From contig SMSO01000034.1 in NCBI GenBank assembly GCA_004764695.1, positions 3,480,501 through 3,544,500 on the forward strand: 64,000 bases of DNA, written 5' to 3'. The translations under genes and the position numbers were made by a program. Positions 34,697 through 47,889 of this stretch are shown in pieces. Source of the stretch: Schizochytrium sp. TIO01 (Eukaryota > Sar > Bigyra > Thraustochytrida > Thraustochytriidae). The notes beneath the pieces were generated by a model. That model had not been told where the DNA came from and searched no databases. It saw nothing but the letters and a program-made list of their open reading frames with translations. Positions within the stretch are counted from its first letter, which is position 1. Every line of letters begins with the position of its first letter.

Positions 34697-37600
34697 CTCT
34701 CGCTGAGAATCAGCAATTAAAATAGCAAGCAGCGACTTTCTTCTGGGAACGCCTCTTGTTCAAACAAGGTGGACCGCATGGCCTTTGCTTGAGCAGGCAC
34801 GCCAGCCATGGCTCCGTACCCCTCAGTACTCCCGACCCTTGGGCCTAGTTCTGCTTAAACCAATTCAGTTCCATATTCTTCAGGACACCACTATGCTGCA
34901 TGCTGGTCTCAGGAAGAATAAACAAGATCAAGAACAAATTCAAGATAGGGAACAGTATAACAAGGGGGTTCATAGCAGAGTATTAAAAAGTAAGAATTAC
35001 TGTTTTCGAATAAACTAAGCTCACTTTAATTTTAAAGTGTATATAGATATATATATAAAGTGGATTCTTATCCTCTGAATTTTGAAGCAAAGAAAAGCGC
35101 GAATGGGCAGAATCCGCCTCTTTCCAAGGCCCTCGCATCTGAGCCGGCAGCTCATTCATCGCCCGTTGCGAACCAAACGCTGCGAACCGCGCAACTGCCG
35201 TCGAACAGCCCCGCAACCGCTTACACGTAGACTTTGGCCAGAGAGCGGTCGCCCTCGCTTATCCTGCCGCTTTCGGGGTCCCTCAAGAAAGAAAGAAACC
35301 AACCCAAGCAAGCAAGCAAGCAAGCCACGGCAGGTCTAAGCACAAGGACAATAACCAGCAGAATAACAAGCACGAGAACAAGAAAAGATTACACCGCGGC
35401 TCGTCCCTCAGTGCGTATCGCGCAAACAGCGTCGCGGTTTTCATTGCCTTTCTCCTTCTATGCCTTCAAGATCTTCGTCATCTCCATCTTCATCGTCATC
35501 TTTGGCTTCATCTCCTCCGCTGTGCAGCATGCGCTGAGCGACCCTCGCAAAGTCGGGCGAAAAGGGCGCCCAAGGTATCGCAGAACGATTCTGGAGCTGC
35601 ATAGCGAATAAGCCAATCGTGCAGCTGGCTTCGGGCGACGCGGTGAGCGACGTCGCTGGAGCCCGTCGCGGCCCAGGACGCTCAGCTCATGCTGGACGCT
35701 CAGCTCATGTTGGACGCTCACGCGGACCCCTGTGCCCGTTTGAAGGTCACTCTGTGACAGCGGCCTCGAGGGGACAAACCTGAGCGGCAGAGCTTTCTGC
35801 TGCCGGGCGTGGACTTCGTGGAGAACTGCAGCAGCAGCAGCAGCAGCAGCAGAAGAAGAAGAAGAACAACAAGAAGAAGAAGAAGTATTACGACTCCCGC
35901 CAGCCAAGTGGCATTCCAAGCAGCAGCAGCAGCAGCAGCAATTCGGGGTTACAGAGAATCAAGAGGTGCTGACTGCCAAACGGATGAATGAATGAATGAA
36001 TGAATGAACGAATGAATGAATGAATGAATGCGCAAAAGACGAACTTTGATGGACTCTAACTCACCCCGCGAGCTAGGCGTCGAAGCGAGTGGATAAGCGT
36101 GGATCCGTTGCAGAAGAGCTATCTAGCTAGCTATTGAATACATTGTGGCAGGGGACGTGGGTGGATCTCTGGTGTGGCGAGAGCTAGATATTTTGTTGGT
36201 CCGTTCGCTCGTTCGCTCGTTGGTTTGTGCTGTTCTTGCTTCAGGAGGAGGGACTTCAGGAGAAGAGATCGCTTAAGTAGTTGAGGGCCATCTCGATCTT
36301 GACTATCATGGGCGCGATCCCCGTTCTTTTAAGAACAAGGTGAGCACTCCTCCCAAAACTGGGATTTCCACAGGGGCGCCTTTATCGTCCTCCCTTTTAG
36401 TTTACCCTCATAGGAGTCGTTTATTCAACAACAGGGAACTTAAGTCTATCCTGTCATGAACATCAACATTTTTGGCAATTTTAATTTATCTATATATTAC
36501 GTGCATTGATCTATCTATTTAAACATTTATTTATTCAATTACTTATTTACAAATGCGAAGTTCGAGATTCTAGGACTTTCCTTTCCTCCTCCTTTTTTTT
36601 TTTTTTTTTTTTTTTTTTTCAAATAAAATAAACCTCAAGTATTTATTATTATTTTAAATTAAAATATTTCAAAAAAAGGGGGAAAAAGGGGGAAAAAAGA
36701 AACACGCAATCTTCCTCCTCGTTCCTAGTAAGCCTCCATCCGCATTCAATGCAAATACAAATGCAATGCAAATGCAAATACAAATGCAATGCAAATGCAA
36801 TGCGATGCGAACACACTGACTGACTGACTGGCTGACTTATACGGCGCAGCGCAGGACGACAGCTGATCGAAACAGACGAAGATAAGATATCTATGCGTGG
36901 CATGCGCCATTCAGAAGAGGCATGGAGATGCAATGGAGACGATCCGGTGCATGGAATCGCCGCCCTCTTCAGAACCCTCCGCAGAGGATCTGTTTCGGGG
37001 TGCCATCAAGCAGAGGCGCGGAGCCGTCAGTCATGCAGCGCTCCAGGCCTGGGCCCATCGACGAACTGACTGACTGACTGCCTGATTGCTCAGTCTGTCA
37101 GTCTGTGTGACTGTCTGTCTGGCAGCCCGCATCGCCGCCGCCTCCAGGCCAGCGAGCGTACCAAGCTTGATCACGAAGAGCAGACAAAGTCAACGCGAAT
37201 ATCTCAGAACGAATGGAATGATGGATCCCCGTTCGCAGTGAGCGAGTGAGTGAGTGAGTGAGTGAATTCCCAGCTGTGCTTGTCTCGAGTGACTCCCAGG
37301 CCACGCTCATACAAGTATGTCCTCCTTGCGGGTAAGAGGCCGATAGCGAGGCCTAGCGATCGGCCGGCTAGCGATCTGCTAGATACGCTTAGAGGGCTCC
37401 TATTGAAAAAGTGGAGATGCACGTCGTTTGCGTGCTTCTTGATGGTGCTCATGGCGATGGGCGCCGGCATCGTTGAGCAGCGACGCACGTAGAGGATTAC
37501 TGGGTACGGTCGCTCTTTTTCAGTCTCGTGCAAGCACGCGATGGATGGGTGGATCGATCGATGGACGGATGGATGGAGAAAGAAATAGAAATAGGTGGAT

Positions 37601-39984
37601 CAGATCAGCTTGCGAGTTCGATTTTGGGGGTTTTGAAACTCTTAGGTTCATGCAGAAGTGGCGTCGCCTAGGACTTGCCTACCTTTTATTCGTAGCGACA
37701 CCTATGTTCTGACCGCTTTAGAGGAGAGTGAAAGGGAAAGGAGAAATGACCATTCTGGAACCCTTAGGAGTATTCCTATCTTGGTGTCTAATACCTGGAC
37801 CACTGAAGAAGCCAGGGTGGGAAGTTTTATGCGAGTTGTTAAGGAAAACAACGCACTGTTACTAGCTATAGCTAGCGAGTAAGTTACTCAAAAGGGTTTC
37901 AAATAACCAAAAAAACAGCGATGCTTTTGTTATTGTGCGACGCAAACTAGGCATTTATTTCCTGGCTCTTATTCCGCAGCCCCCTGCATAGCGGCCTCCT
38001 ACAAAGCCAAGTTATTTACTACAGCCACGGATGCCTAAGGCTCGCACCTCCACGGCCATAACCGCACGATCTTGGCCGGCCTGGCAGAACAAGCAGGCTC
38101 CTCTTGTTATTGCTCTTGCTCTTGTTTGTTCTTCTCTAGAGACAGAGGTGGCGCTGCTTTTGCTTGCTCTGTGAGCGAGCTCGGGGTTTTTAAGTTCAGC
38201 TGAGGAGGCGTTTGCAAGCACGCCCGTCTTCCAGAACGGGTTATGAAATATAAATGAAAAAGTTTATCTTGATATATACTTTTTAGTTTTTAGAATACAA
38301 TACAACACAAGCGAATAAAAGTAGTAGGTAGGTGATTGATCATCAAGAATAGCGGGTACCAAGGTAGTACCTGTAGCTAGGCGGGTAGTACTTAGATTAT
38401 AACACGCAGTGGCTTTAGTCAGAGGTAATAAGTTAAAGTGTTTGGAGAATGGTATAATTGCACTGGCTTGGGTTTAATTTATTTAACGCATGTTTTGAGG
38501 TTTTTAACTTATTGGCTCGACTGCAGGGAGTACTAAGGTAACAATTGAGCAGGGAACCTGGTTGGTGTGTGTTGGAATTGGGAAAAGGCCTTCAAATCCA
38601 GGCTTGGCAGATTGTGGTCCAACGCTGCACGGACCAGCGGCGGTACGTGATAGAAGCGTGGCGGAAGCGGGTGCTTCTCGATCATCTGAATTGTTTAGTG
38701 ACAGCCGTTCCTCGCGTGTCGCTCGCAGCCAGTGCTTTTTGAGGTATGCAGAGAAGTTGAGCTTTCGTTCTGGTTTCTTGAAAATACCGCTCTTTTCTCT
38801 TTACTTTGGCTAACGTCGCAAACTGCGAAACTGAATGCGAAAACTAAGGACACCACTCTGGTAATTAATTGGACAAACCCTCTTTTCTTTTTTTGAAAGC
38901 CTACAGATCGCGGTTTTGTTTTGCTGTTTGGATGTACTTTTTATCAGATTTCGAGTTTTCGAAAAGTCCTGCGAAAAAAAAGGAAAAGCAGAAAGAACTG
39001 CTGACAAATCCAAAGAAAGCCGAAGAAGCAATGAAAGATGAGATTAGCCGTCCATTGCATAATCGGCGGTGGCTTTTAGCTTGCTGAGCCAATCACCCGC
39101 TGGCTGCTCGCTATTTCTCTCAAGCCTAACAAAACAGGTCTTCCGTAAGCATTCCGCGGTGGTACACTACCACCAGTAAACCTCCTTTACCATAAATTGT
39201 ATCTGAAAATGTCATTTTAAAAAATAAACTTTCCTTTGTGAGAGCCCTCTTCGCATCTTTCTCCTTTCTTTTCCATTTTGTAAAAAAAACGCATGAAAAT
39301 AATAATGACCTAATAAAATATTAATACTAGTATAAAGACTCCCCTCGCTTTTAGTGAAATTCCGTCTCCTCCCATCGGCCTCCGTCTTCTTCTCTCAGCA
39401 TCTCTCACCATTTATCTGTTCAAAACCAAACAATCAGTAATATCGCACAGCAAAAATGCTTGACTGATCGATTGAACAAATAAATAAATCAATGAATGAA
39501 TCATTCAATAAATGAATGAATCAATCAATCAATGAATGAATCATTCAATAAATGAATGAATCAATCAATCAATGAAGACCAAGCTCTATGTTAGCTATCA
39601 TACCCTAAAAGCCTAGCTAGGTGAAAAATAACTGCGAGGGAACCAGAAGAACCGAGATCCCTCTGTCTCCAAGGACATCGAAGCAGATAGACGGACATAG
39701 ACAGACCTTGAGACCTTGAGACCTTGAGACCTCCAGAGTGCTCCCTCCTCCTTGTGCTGTTATTGTTGTCGCACTCGTGCAGAGTGCATTCGTGCAGATG
39801 CCGCCTGAAGCCGTGGCATGAGCCTGTCTGAGACGAGCTTGCATCGGCATGGACAGAGCGAGAGAGCGTGCGTGCGAGCTGGGACTTGGAGATGGCACCT
39901 TCGCTTTGAGCCATGAAGCTCAGGGCCTGGGGCGAGCTTAGAGAGCACAGACACTGAGCCAGATGGAGAGACGGGCAGGAGAAA

Positions 39985-40217
39985 GAAGACATAAAGAGAT
40001 AGAGACATAAGATTGATGAAGAGAGAAAGAGATAGAGACATAAGATTGATGAAGAGAGAAAGAGATAGAGACATAAGATTGATAAAGAGATAAAGAGATA
40101 AAGAGATAAAGAGATAAAGAGAAAAAGAGATAGAGAGAAAAAGAGAGATAAAGAGATAAAGAGATAGAGAGAAAAAGAGAGATAAAGAGATAAAGAGATA
40201 GAGAGATAGAGAGATAG
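39985..40217. repeat. Purine-rich GAGATA(AA) minisatellite
   Basis: Three 33-bp units containing GAGATAGAGACATAAG are followed by shorter AGAGATAA units, together ~230 bp of almost pure purine on the plus strand. Such a purine/pyrimidine mirror tract could adopt triplex DNA. The minus strand gives artificial Leu/Ser/Ile/Tyr frames. Confidence 0.88.
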
Positions 40218-40375
40218 ACTCCTCACGTTCGGGTTCATGGGCGTGGGAAGAGAAGGTCGCCAGAGAAACCTGCGAAGACAACCGCTGGGGAAGTCAAGCG
40301 TAACGGCCAGGACAGAGGCGGAGACTGGCGAAGACGCGCAGGGGCACGGCTCGGCTCGATTCTAATCCATTGAGC

Positions 40376-40442
40376 TTGATTTGATTTGATTTGATTTGAT
40401 TTGATTTGATTTGATTTGATTTGATTTGATTTGATTTGATTT
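40376..40442. repeat. (GATTT)n pentanucleotide array
   Basis: About 13 pure GATTT units. A 9-bp TTTGAAGCA repeat and TTTGAAGGACTAGA units follow at 40459-40527. Confidence 0.92.
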
Positions 40443-42277
40443 AAAAAAAGAAAAAGAGTTTGAAGCATTTGAAGCATTTGAAGCATTTGAAGCACTAGAT
40501 TTGAAGGACTAGATTTGAAGGACTTAGACGGCATGCAGACGCGAAGAACGCAATGGAGATGAGCGCTTCGATGGATTGACTCGATGCGACTGCACTTGGA
40601 TGGAGGAAACTGCTCTTCGTTCGGGCAGCGGGCGAGGGTAGAAGTACCTACGTACCTGGTTGGACGAAGTCTCGCAGCGTCTTGTCGGCACGAAGCAGAC
40701 ACGGAGACCTTATCAGGACAGCTTGAACGCAGCGAAAACGAAGGAAGATTTAATCTGCTCGGTTGTAATTCGAAGATCAACTGCACCAAAGAAGGTCTGG
40801 GGAGGGATTTCGCTCGGCTGTTCAGACGCTGCGTCTCGCCGCCTTACTCTATCGTACCCGTACCCCAACTTGTGGTTCTCTCCAGAAAAGAACCTTTGCA
40901 GCCGCTGCCAGCAGCGAAATTCAAAGCAGATGGTTCGCTTTGTTGAAGCCTGAAGAGTCCGAGGCTCCGAAGTAATGCTCGATTGAGCTCAAACAATTCG
41001 GCCTCACTCGTTGCAATCTTGCGGCAGATACGCGCTCTGCGAACCTCCTCTGCGACACTTGTAAGTCAACGCGTGATCTACTCGCAAAAAAAGCGACGTG
41101 CAAGATTATCAACATCACATCGAGAATGCCATGGTTCACCCGCATGCTTGGCCTCCAAATTCCTGCACATGGCACTTCTCAAAGCTGATGGAAGTGCTCC
41201 TTCTGCCAGGCAGACAGGAGCTCGGCGTAATTCCCATGTCGTGGTCTTCAGAAGTCGCGCACGAAGCTACAATTTGCGAGCACTCCTTCCAAGGGCGCCA
41301 CTCCTCTCGCAAATGGTTTGGACTCGTTCACTGCATCTTGAACTTTGCTCCTCCATGACTCGGTCCGCGGCTTGTTCTTCAGAGCGAAGCGGCGGGCGAC
41401 CTCTGATGACAACAGCCGCGAGACACGCGGCATATCGCAGAAGAGCATCTCAGCTCGACGCAGCAGAAGCTCGAGCCCGGCCTGAAGACTGGATTTCGAA
41501 GAGGCCTTTGACAGGCAGGCAGGCAGCTCAGCTCGCCTTGCTTTAGAAAACCCAAGCCAGCAAACTACTCGAGGCCGGCTTGTTTACCATACGCTTGGGG
41601 TAGTAAGCTAAGCATCCTCGTGGGGCGAAGGACTCTAACGGCCCCAAACCAAGGTTCAAGCGCAGCCGACTTCAGGCGTGCCGCCCAAAGGTAGCGTGGA
41701 GCCCTCGAGTTCGCAAGATAAATAAACCCTTGCAAATTAGCGCTCCTTTTCTGCTCTGCTCTGCTCTACTCTGCTCTGCTCTGCGCATACATCACATCAC
41801 AAGAGCCGCCGAAAGATAGTGCCAGCGAGGAAGGTCTCCAGCATGTACGTATCTAATCCAAGTGCCGGCCAAATTTGCTATCTTGCCTGCTTGCTTGCTT
41901 GCGTTGCGTTGCGTTGCGTTGCGTGTCCACCCGTTCAAGCGCGTGGAAATGATGCGGTCAACGTTTTGGACGCTAAAGCGCGCCAGAGAGGATTCGCAGA
42001 GTATGATTCCCGCTCAAACAATTGTCAACTTCGGTGCGGCAGATAGAAATAAATACACGAACCGCCATCCGTCTGAAGACAGTGAGAGAGTACATTTGGG
42101 GCTCTCCAAACTAACTCACTAACTCACTGACTAACTCCGTCATAGATTGATTCTCCTCCACTCGGCACGGATTTAATTTAGAAGCGGTTGAGTGTTCTCT
42201 GGTCCATGGCGCATTCATTGCCTAATTCACGGACCAAAGCTGATTGGTGGAAAGGAATGGTGGATGCGAAGAACCCT

Positions 42278-42340
42278 CCTTTTCCTTTCCATTCCTTTCC
42301 TTTCCTTTCCTTTCCTTTCCTTTCCTTGCCTTTCCTTTCG
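42278..42340. repeat. (CCTTT)n pentanucleotide array
   Basis: About 12 CCTTT units with few substitutions. Confidence 0.88.
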
Positions 42341-42514
42341 CTTCGCCTTCGCAGAATTACACGGGCGGGAAGTAAGCCACTCGATGGCGCCGGTCTCTCA
42401 AAGGGAAGGAGGCCAACCATGCCTTTGTAGGATGCAGCTTCTGCAGCAAACTCAGCTTTTTGCCACTCGTGCATAAATTAGAGCTCGAGCTGCGAAATTG
42501 CAATATATTTTCGT

Positions 42515-42515
42515 G

Positions 42516-42549
<34 letters not shown>
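42515..42549. repeat. (ATT)n array
   Basis: A pure ATT trinucleotide run of about 11 units. Confidence 0.9.
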
Positions 42550-42550
<1 letters not shown>

Positions 42551-44782
42551 AAGAAGAAAAGTATTTTCATTGCGACTTAAATTCCGTTTTCCAGAAGAGG
42601 GAAAATATCTTGAACATCTTTTCATCTTTATTTAAATTTTAAAAAAGGAAATAATAAATAAATTTAAATAACTTTTTTTAAAAAAGTAAAAATAATATTG
42701 GTATCAGCTAGAGAAGAAAAAAAGTAAAGGAAGCGCGAAGGGATCTCGCATATTGCGCAGCGTACCACAGTTCGTCATAAAGACCTGGTGCTAAAAAGTC
42801 CTTGATCATGTAAAAATGAAACTCTACTCTTTTCAAGACCCCTACGATGAAAGATATCTTTCAATCTTTCATACCCATGCAAACAAATCTCCACCCATTC
42901 GGGCCAACGCCTCAAAAGCTTCAGTCCAGTTCACGCACTCGTCGCATAGGTACGCTTCACAGACGATTTAAAAGATGCATGAGGGCGTACAGACAACCAA
43001 CTCTAAGTCCCTCCGCTTGGCAACTTGAATTCCTGGGCTTCATCTCCACTGCTAGACTTACCAAGTATGAGTGAACTCTGAAAATGTAGTGGACTTCTTT
43101 TTACTATTTTTATTATTTATCATCGCCAACTGAAAGGGTTTCCTCCTCAGCTACCTCAAAAATATAGAGGGACAACACATGTCATGTGTTTCTTGAAATT
43201 TAAAGTAAACAATTATATTCACTTATTTCTTTATTATATTGAGAAAAGGTGAAATTTGAAGAAAAGGAGGGGAATGGTGCGTCTATAGTATTTGCGCATA
43301 GTTCAGACGAGAAAATGCTTTATTTGCGATGAAACGCAATGAGGACGATCGATGATTGCCTTTTCTCGCTTTCCCTCTTCCTCAAGCTAATGGCTGCGGG
43401 GCACTTGACTCAGCCAGTCCCTGAGCGGTTGCCGTTCCTGCCGTATATAACTCCATGAATCGATATGCTTAGAAGTACCTGAGTTGTTTACCTCCAACCA
43501 AGAACAAACTCAGCATCCATCAATATTGGCCGCTTAAAACGCAGCCTTTGAGAATATGCTAAATATACCATCGACAATTTTGTTGATGCTTTTTATTATT
43601 ATTTCTTTATTTATTTAAAAAAAAAATGATTTAAACTAAACTTTTTATTTCAAGAAAAAAAGTTATAAATATGAAGCAAAACACAAAGGAAAGCCGAGTT
43701 GAAAAGAATGGTGGAAATGAGGTATAAGACGAGAAGAGCCAAAAACAGATCATCGAAAAATGCTTCCTCAGCTTACAGCAGTCGAGAAGCGGCAACGGGC
43801 CTAGCTGCGTGCCTGCCTCTTTGTAGCCTCCCTCAGTAAATACAGATGTCTCGCTGACTGGCTGACTGGCTATTGATGAGCTGAGGAAGTGTTCCACTAA
43901 GGTGCTTTCGAAAGATTCATTCATTCATTCATTCATTCACTCATGAAATTAACATCGCTTAAATAATCATCGTTCAATTTCATTGGTTCCTTCGGGCGGC
44001 TGGCTATAGCTCAGCGGGTCAGCGGGAATCTCTTCATTTACTTTAATCCATTCATTCATTCTTTCATTCATTCATTCTTTCTTTTTCGTTTTCTTTTGTT
44101 TCGTTGTCTCGTTTTCTTGGTACTCGACCTTCTCAGTCTGTTGGTATTGGATTGAAAGTGAATGGGTTTACTCCGAGAGCCTTCCTTTTCTCACACAAGT
44201 AACTTATGACAACTTTCCTTACTCTCTCTTTTCCCTTTCTTTCCATTCGAAGTGTCTCGCTTTTAAAAGTTCGGGTCTCTTTGCTTGGTAGTTAGTGCTA
44301 TCTGCCTGCCTACCCACAAAAATTAAATTATAATGATTAAACAAATAAATAATAAATAATAAAGCTCACTCCTTCTTCTTCTTCTCTTTCTTTCCGCTGA
44401 TCGAATTGGGGCGCCATCATTCACTCCATTGATGCGGAGTTTATTCTTTCTGCCGCAAAGGCGAAGCTTTCAAGGCGCTTCGAAGCAGCGTATTGTGCGA
44501 AACCAACCTCTCTCTCCAGCTCAGGCTGCCTACGGACAACTATGCAGTACATTCGCCAGAGCAAAACAAAAGTAAAACAAAAGCAAACAAACAAGAGCGG
44601 TCTAAGGACACGTGGCCCAAAGCCGAGTGAGTCGATGCAGAGAGAGAGAGAGAGAGAGAGAGAAAGCTTCCTCTGAAATGCCTTTGAACAAAATACTTCT
44701 TCTTTATCGTTGACATCATACTAATCCCAAAAAAAACAGGAAGAAAGGAAGGAAACTAGAAAGAACAAAACAAGATGATCTT

Positions 44783-44798
44783 CCTTTCTTTCTTTCTG

Positions 44799-44870
<72 letters not shown>

Positions 44871-44884
44871 TCCTTCTTTCTTTC
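44783..44884. repeat. (TTTC)n array, ~25 units
   Basis: A nearly pure TTTC array, the second long array of this motif in block B. Confidence 0.93.
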
Positions 44885-47658
44885 GATTCATTCATTCATC
44901 TCTCTTTGCCAAAGAGGCCTTACAAAGAAACAGCCAACGTCACCTCCGCATCATCGTCGATCGACCTGATTAAATAGAAGAAAGAACGGCAAGCACAGCA
45001 GCGGCGGCCCCTGCGGCCTCTGCTGTCGTGGACTCTCGCGTTCGCGAGGAGGCCCGCGTCCGCAGTACATCTATCTCCTACGGCGCGCGACCGCTGCGAT
45101 AGATCGCGTTGAAGATTCTCGCTTCTGCCGGCGTAAGAAAGTGGCCGAGATAACGAGGGAGCGGAGAAGTTAGAGAAGGAGTCACGGCATTGAAAAGATG
45201 GCCAAAGATCCCTCGCAAAGAGAACAGCGATTCACAGACGGCTTAAAAGGAAGACGGCGGCTGCGAAGAGAGCGGTATGGATTCAAGTTGACGGAGGATT
45301 GATCACAGGGTTATGCACGGATGGCTTGCATCTTCCTACTGCTGTGCTCCTTTCATGCTGGTTGGGGCAATCGAACAGAAAAGCGAAGAAGAAAGCATGA
45401 ACGGAGGAATTTTTAATTTTGATGAATAAACAAATAAATAAATAAATGAATAACTAGAATTAAAAAATGTTTTAAAGGAATGAGCTATCTCGTGAAACCA
45501 TCTCCAAGTTCGCTTTTCCTCGGGCTCCGGCAAATGGTGGAAATGAAGGGGAAAGCAACTAACTAGCTAGGAGACCGCGCTCGCAAAAGCGCCGTGATCA
45601 GATGGGCAGTTTCTGGCAGGCTGCGGCTATTTTGGTCTGCTGCATTTTGCGGTGATGGTATCATGCATCAGATGCGTCGAGCAGAAAGAAAGCATCGCTT
45701 TCAAGAATCCTTGAGGTTTTAAAAAGTTTTAGTAAAATCTTTATCGCGTGAAACATTTTGGAATTGAAAAAATAAACGAAAGCAGCCTTTGAAAGAGCTC
45801 ATCGATGCGCGAGGTCATATGCTCAGCGTGACTTTGAGACCTGAAAAGAGCGAGATCATACTTAGGTCTTCAGTTATTCCTTACTCACCCTTCTTATTTC
45901 AAAGTACTAGCTTCCAGCAAAGAGGGAAGGAACGCAAAGCAAAACAAGGACTTTTAAACAAACTCCACAGACTTAACAGCTCTGGCTGCCTCTCATCGCC
46001 CATTCTCAATTGAAGAGATCGAACGCCAGTTAGTAACTAACTAACTAACTACAACTTCTTCATAGCGAATAGCTAGGTAGCTAAATGGATAGATAGACAG
46101 AGATAGATAGCCATATGCTGCATGCTGTGCTATGCTATGCTACCTCGGTACTTGCGAAGTAGCTGAGAGAGTGCTCCTTCCAGGGCCTCTTCGTCCTTTA
46201 AGCAACTCCTCGGCTGTGCCTGACTTGGAAAATGGAGAGTCTCGAATTGGTGCTCTCTCTTCTTTTTTTCGTTTTCTTTTTCTTTCGTTTTCTCGCGGCC
46301 TCTTAATCAGTCCTTCGATAGTTAGAATGGCTCTAATCGATGCGTCTTTGTGAGGCGATATTTGCTAGAGCGGTGCTCTGTTGCCCCAAAGCACCCCTTC
46401 GTGGATAAACCATTCATTCATTCATTCATTTATTCATCCATTCATTCATGTTCAAAGGACTGAGATTCTCATGGTTGCGTCTCTTTACTCGACGGATTTG
46501 CCGTCTGCAAAGTCCCTTGAAGCTGTCATGAGGAAAACAACAAAGGCAACTTATTAGGCGTTTAAGAATGCTTGAAGATAAAATATGCGTATGGCCGCGA
46601 CAAAATGAGAAAGCCACTGCGCATAAAGGAAAGCATGCATTTCCGAAGAATCGACGCAGAGAATAAGCCTCCTTCTATCTCGCATGTTCAATCCCAGTCA
46701 CACACTACACTGGTATCATTTTTTATTTTTTATTTTCAAGAAAGGTGGAGTTTCACTTTCAATAAATAATCGATTGAATCAGTTCTCTGCAATGTCTCCA
46801 AATTGATAAAATCTTTATTGTTGGATCTCTTTTATTTGAAAAGAAGAAAAGAAGGGAATCCAGAAAGGAGAGAAAGGGGCGAAAGGAAATTTGCTGTTCA
46901 GACTATGATTCGAGAAACAAGAATACGATGCAAGTTCAATCTGTTTATGATTCGAGTTAAGAACCTATCGCAAACCCCAACTCCATTGCTTGATAATAAT
47001 CGCTCAGCATAGCCTCTATGGTCATGTTTCGCCATCGCGCAGCTCCTATCAAGATCTTTAAGCTCGCTGAGATGAGTTTGCAAAAATATTTCTGCAATTC
47101 CTCATACTCGCGCAATCTCGCGAGTTTGGAGCACTTTTTTCCGAAGCAGGGGAGAGAAGCATTTGATCATTATTTTGTAGTTGTATCGTTATTCATCTTG
47201 CTCTCAATTTCCGAGACAAATCTTGGCTATCAAAGCGTGCTTCTGACCTTTCTTATTCCTTTAAAATAAAATAAACTGCAAAATGTATTATATAATTTAT
47301 TTTTAACATTTGAAAATAAAGAAAAAAATGTTAATGTCTTCTTCCTTTAAAAAATATAAGTTTGAATTGATTTGATTTTCTTTGTTTTCATAAGAGTCCC
47401 TCATGAAAACTTCTTGTTTTCATTACAGTATGTGGAATAAACTTTTCTTGATTGATCAAGAGCCTTTGACTTCTTCAAGTTGCACCTTGGAAGTTTTCGG
47501 GTCTGTGAGAAACAAAGTAGATAGACATGACGGACGGCTCACAAAGAGAAACTTGGGTTATTTCTTTCTTTCGCCAGGAACTCATCAGATTAACACCTAG
47601 TTTATCGATTTATTTAGAAATTAATATTTCTGATAAAATATATAAATTTATTTAATAT

Positions 47659-47662
<4 letters not shown>

Positions 47663-47709
<47 letters not shown>
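47663..47709. repeat. Poly(A) tract, 47 bases
   Basis: An uninterrupted A run, preceded by an AT-rich stretch, lying 180 bp before the start codon of the second vWA gene and at the right border of block B. It could act as a nucleosome-excluding poly(dA:dT) promoter element or be the tail of an old retrocopy. Neither is shown. Confidence 0.9.
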
Positions 47710-47714
<5 letters not shown>

Positions 47715-47889
47715 CACAAAGGTTTGAAAAGAAAAAGCCAAGACAAGCCTAGGCAAGAGCAGAGTGCCATTCATGTATGCTGCAGGAGGAATTTCAAACT
47801 AAGTGCCCAATTTCAACCAGGGGCACGGCAAACCCCAAACTCGATCTTCGGAGGTCGCCTGCCTGTGCGCAGCCTTCGACATCGTAACA

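Larger units (their letters stand above)
20816..47640. other. Simple-repeat-saturated block B, 27 kb, no gene supported
   Basis: This large block has the same style as block A: intermediate GC and dozens of short tandem arrays of different tetra- and pentanucleotides (the longer ones are listed). Palindromic CTAG/TAGC runs and poly(T) tracts also occur. Open frames are many but short, overlap on both strands, and often run through the repeats. The longest outside pure repeats (33103-33807 minus, 40983-41546 plus, 22306-22791 plus) have no recognisable domain. I found no tRNA, rRNA, LTR copy or transposase. Genes split by many introns, or long noncoding RNAs, cannot be excluded by reading. Confidence 0.55.

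Noticed and set aside
44005-44019. TATAGCTCAGCGGGT, resembling a tRNA A box
   Set aside because: No B box (GGTTCGANTCC-like) or cloverleaf follows within 80 bp; the downstream sequence is a CATT array.
47803-47889. 29-residue N-terminal extension of paralogue 2
   Set aside because: It starts at GTG and would bury the signal peptide; the ATG at 47890 gives the same N-terminal layout as paralogue 1.
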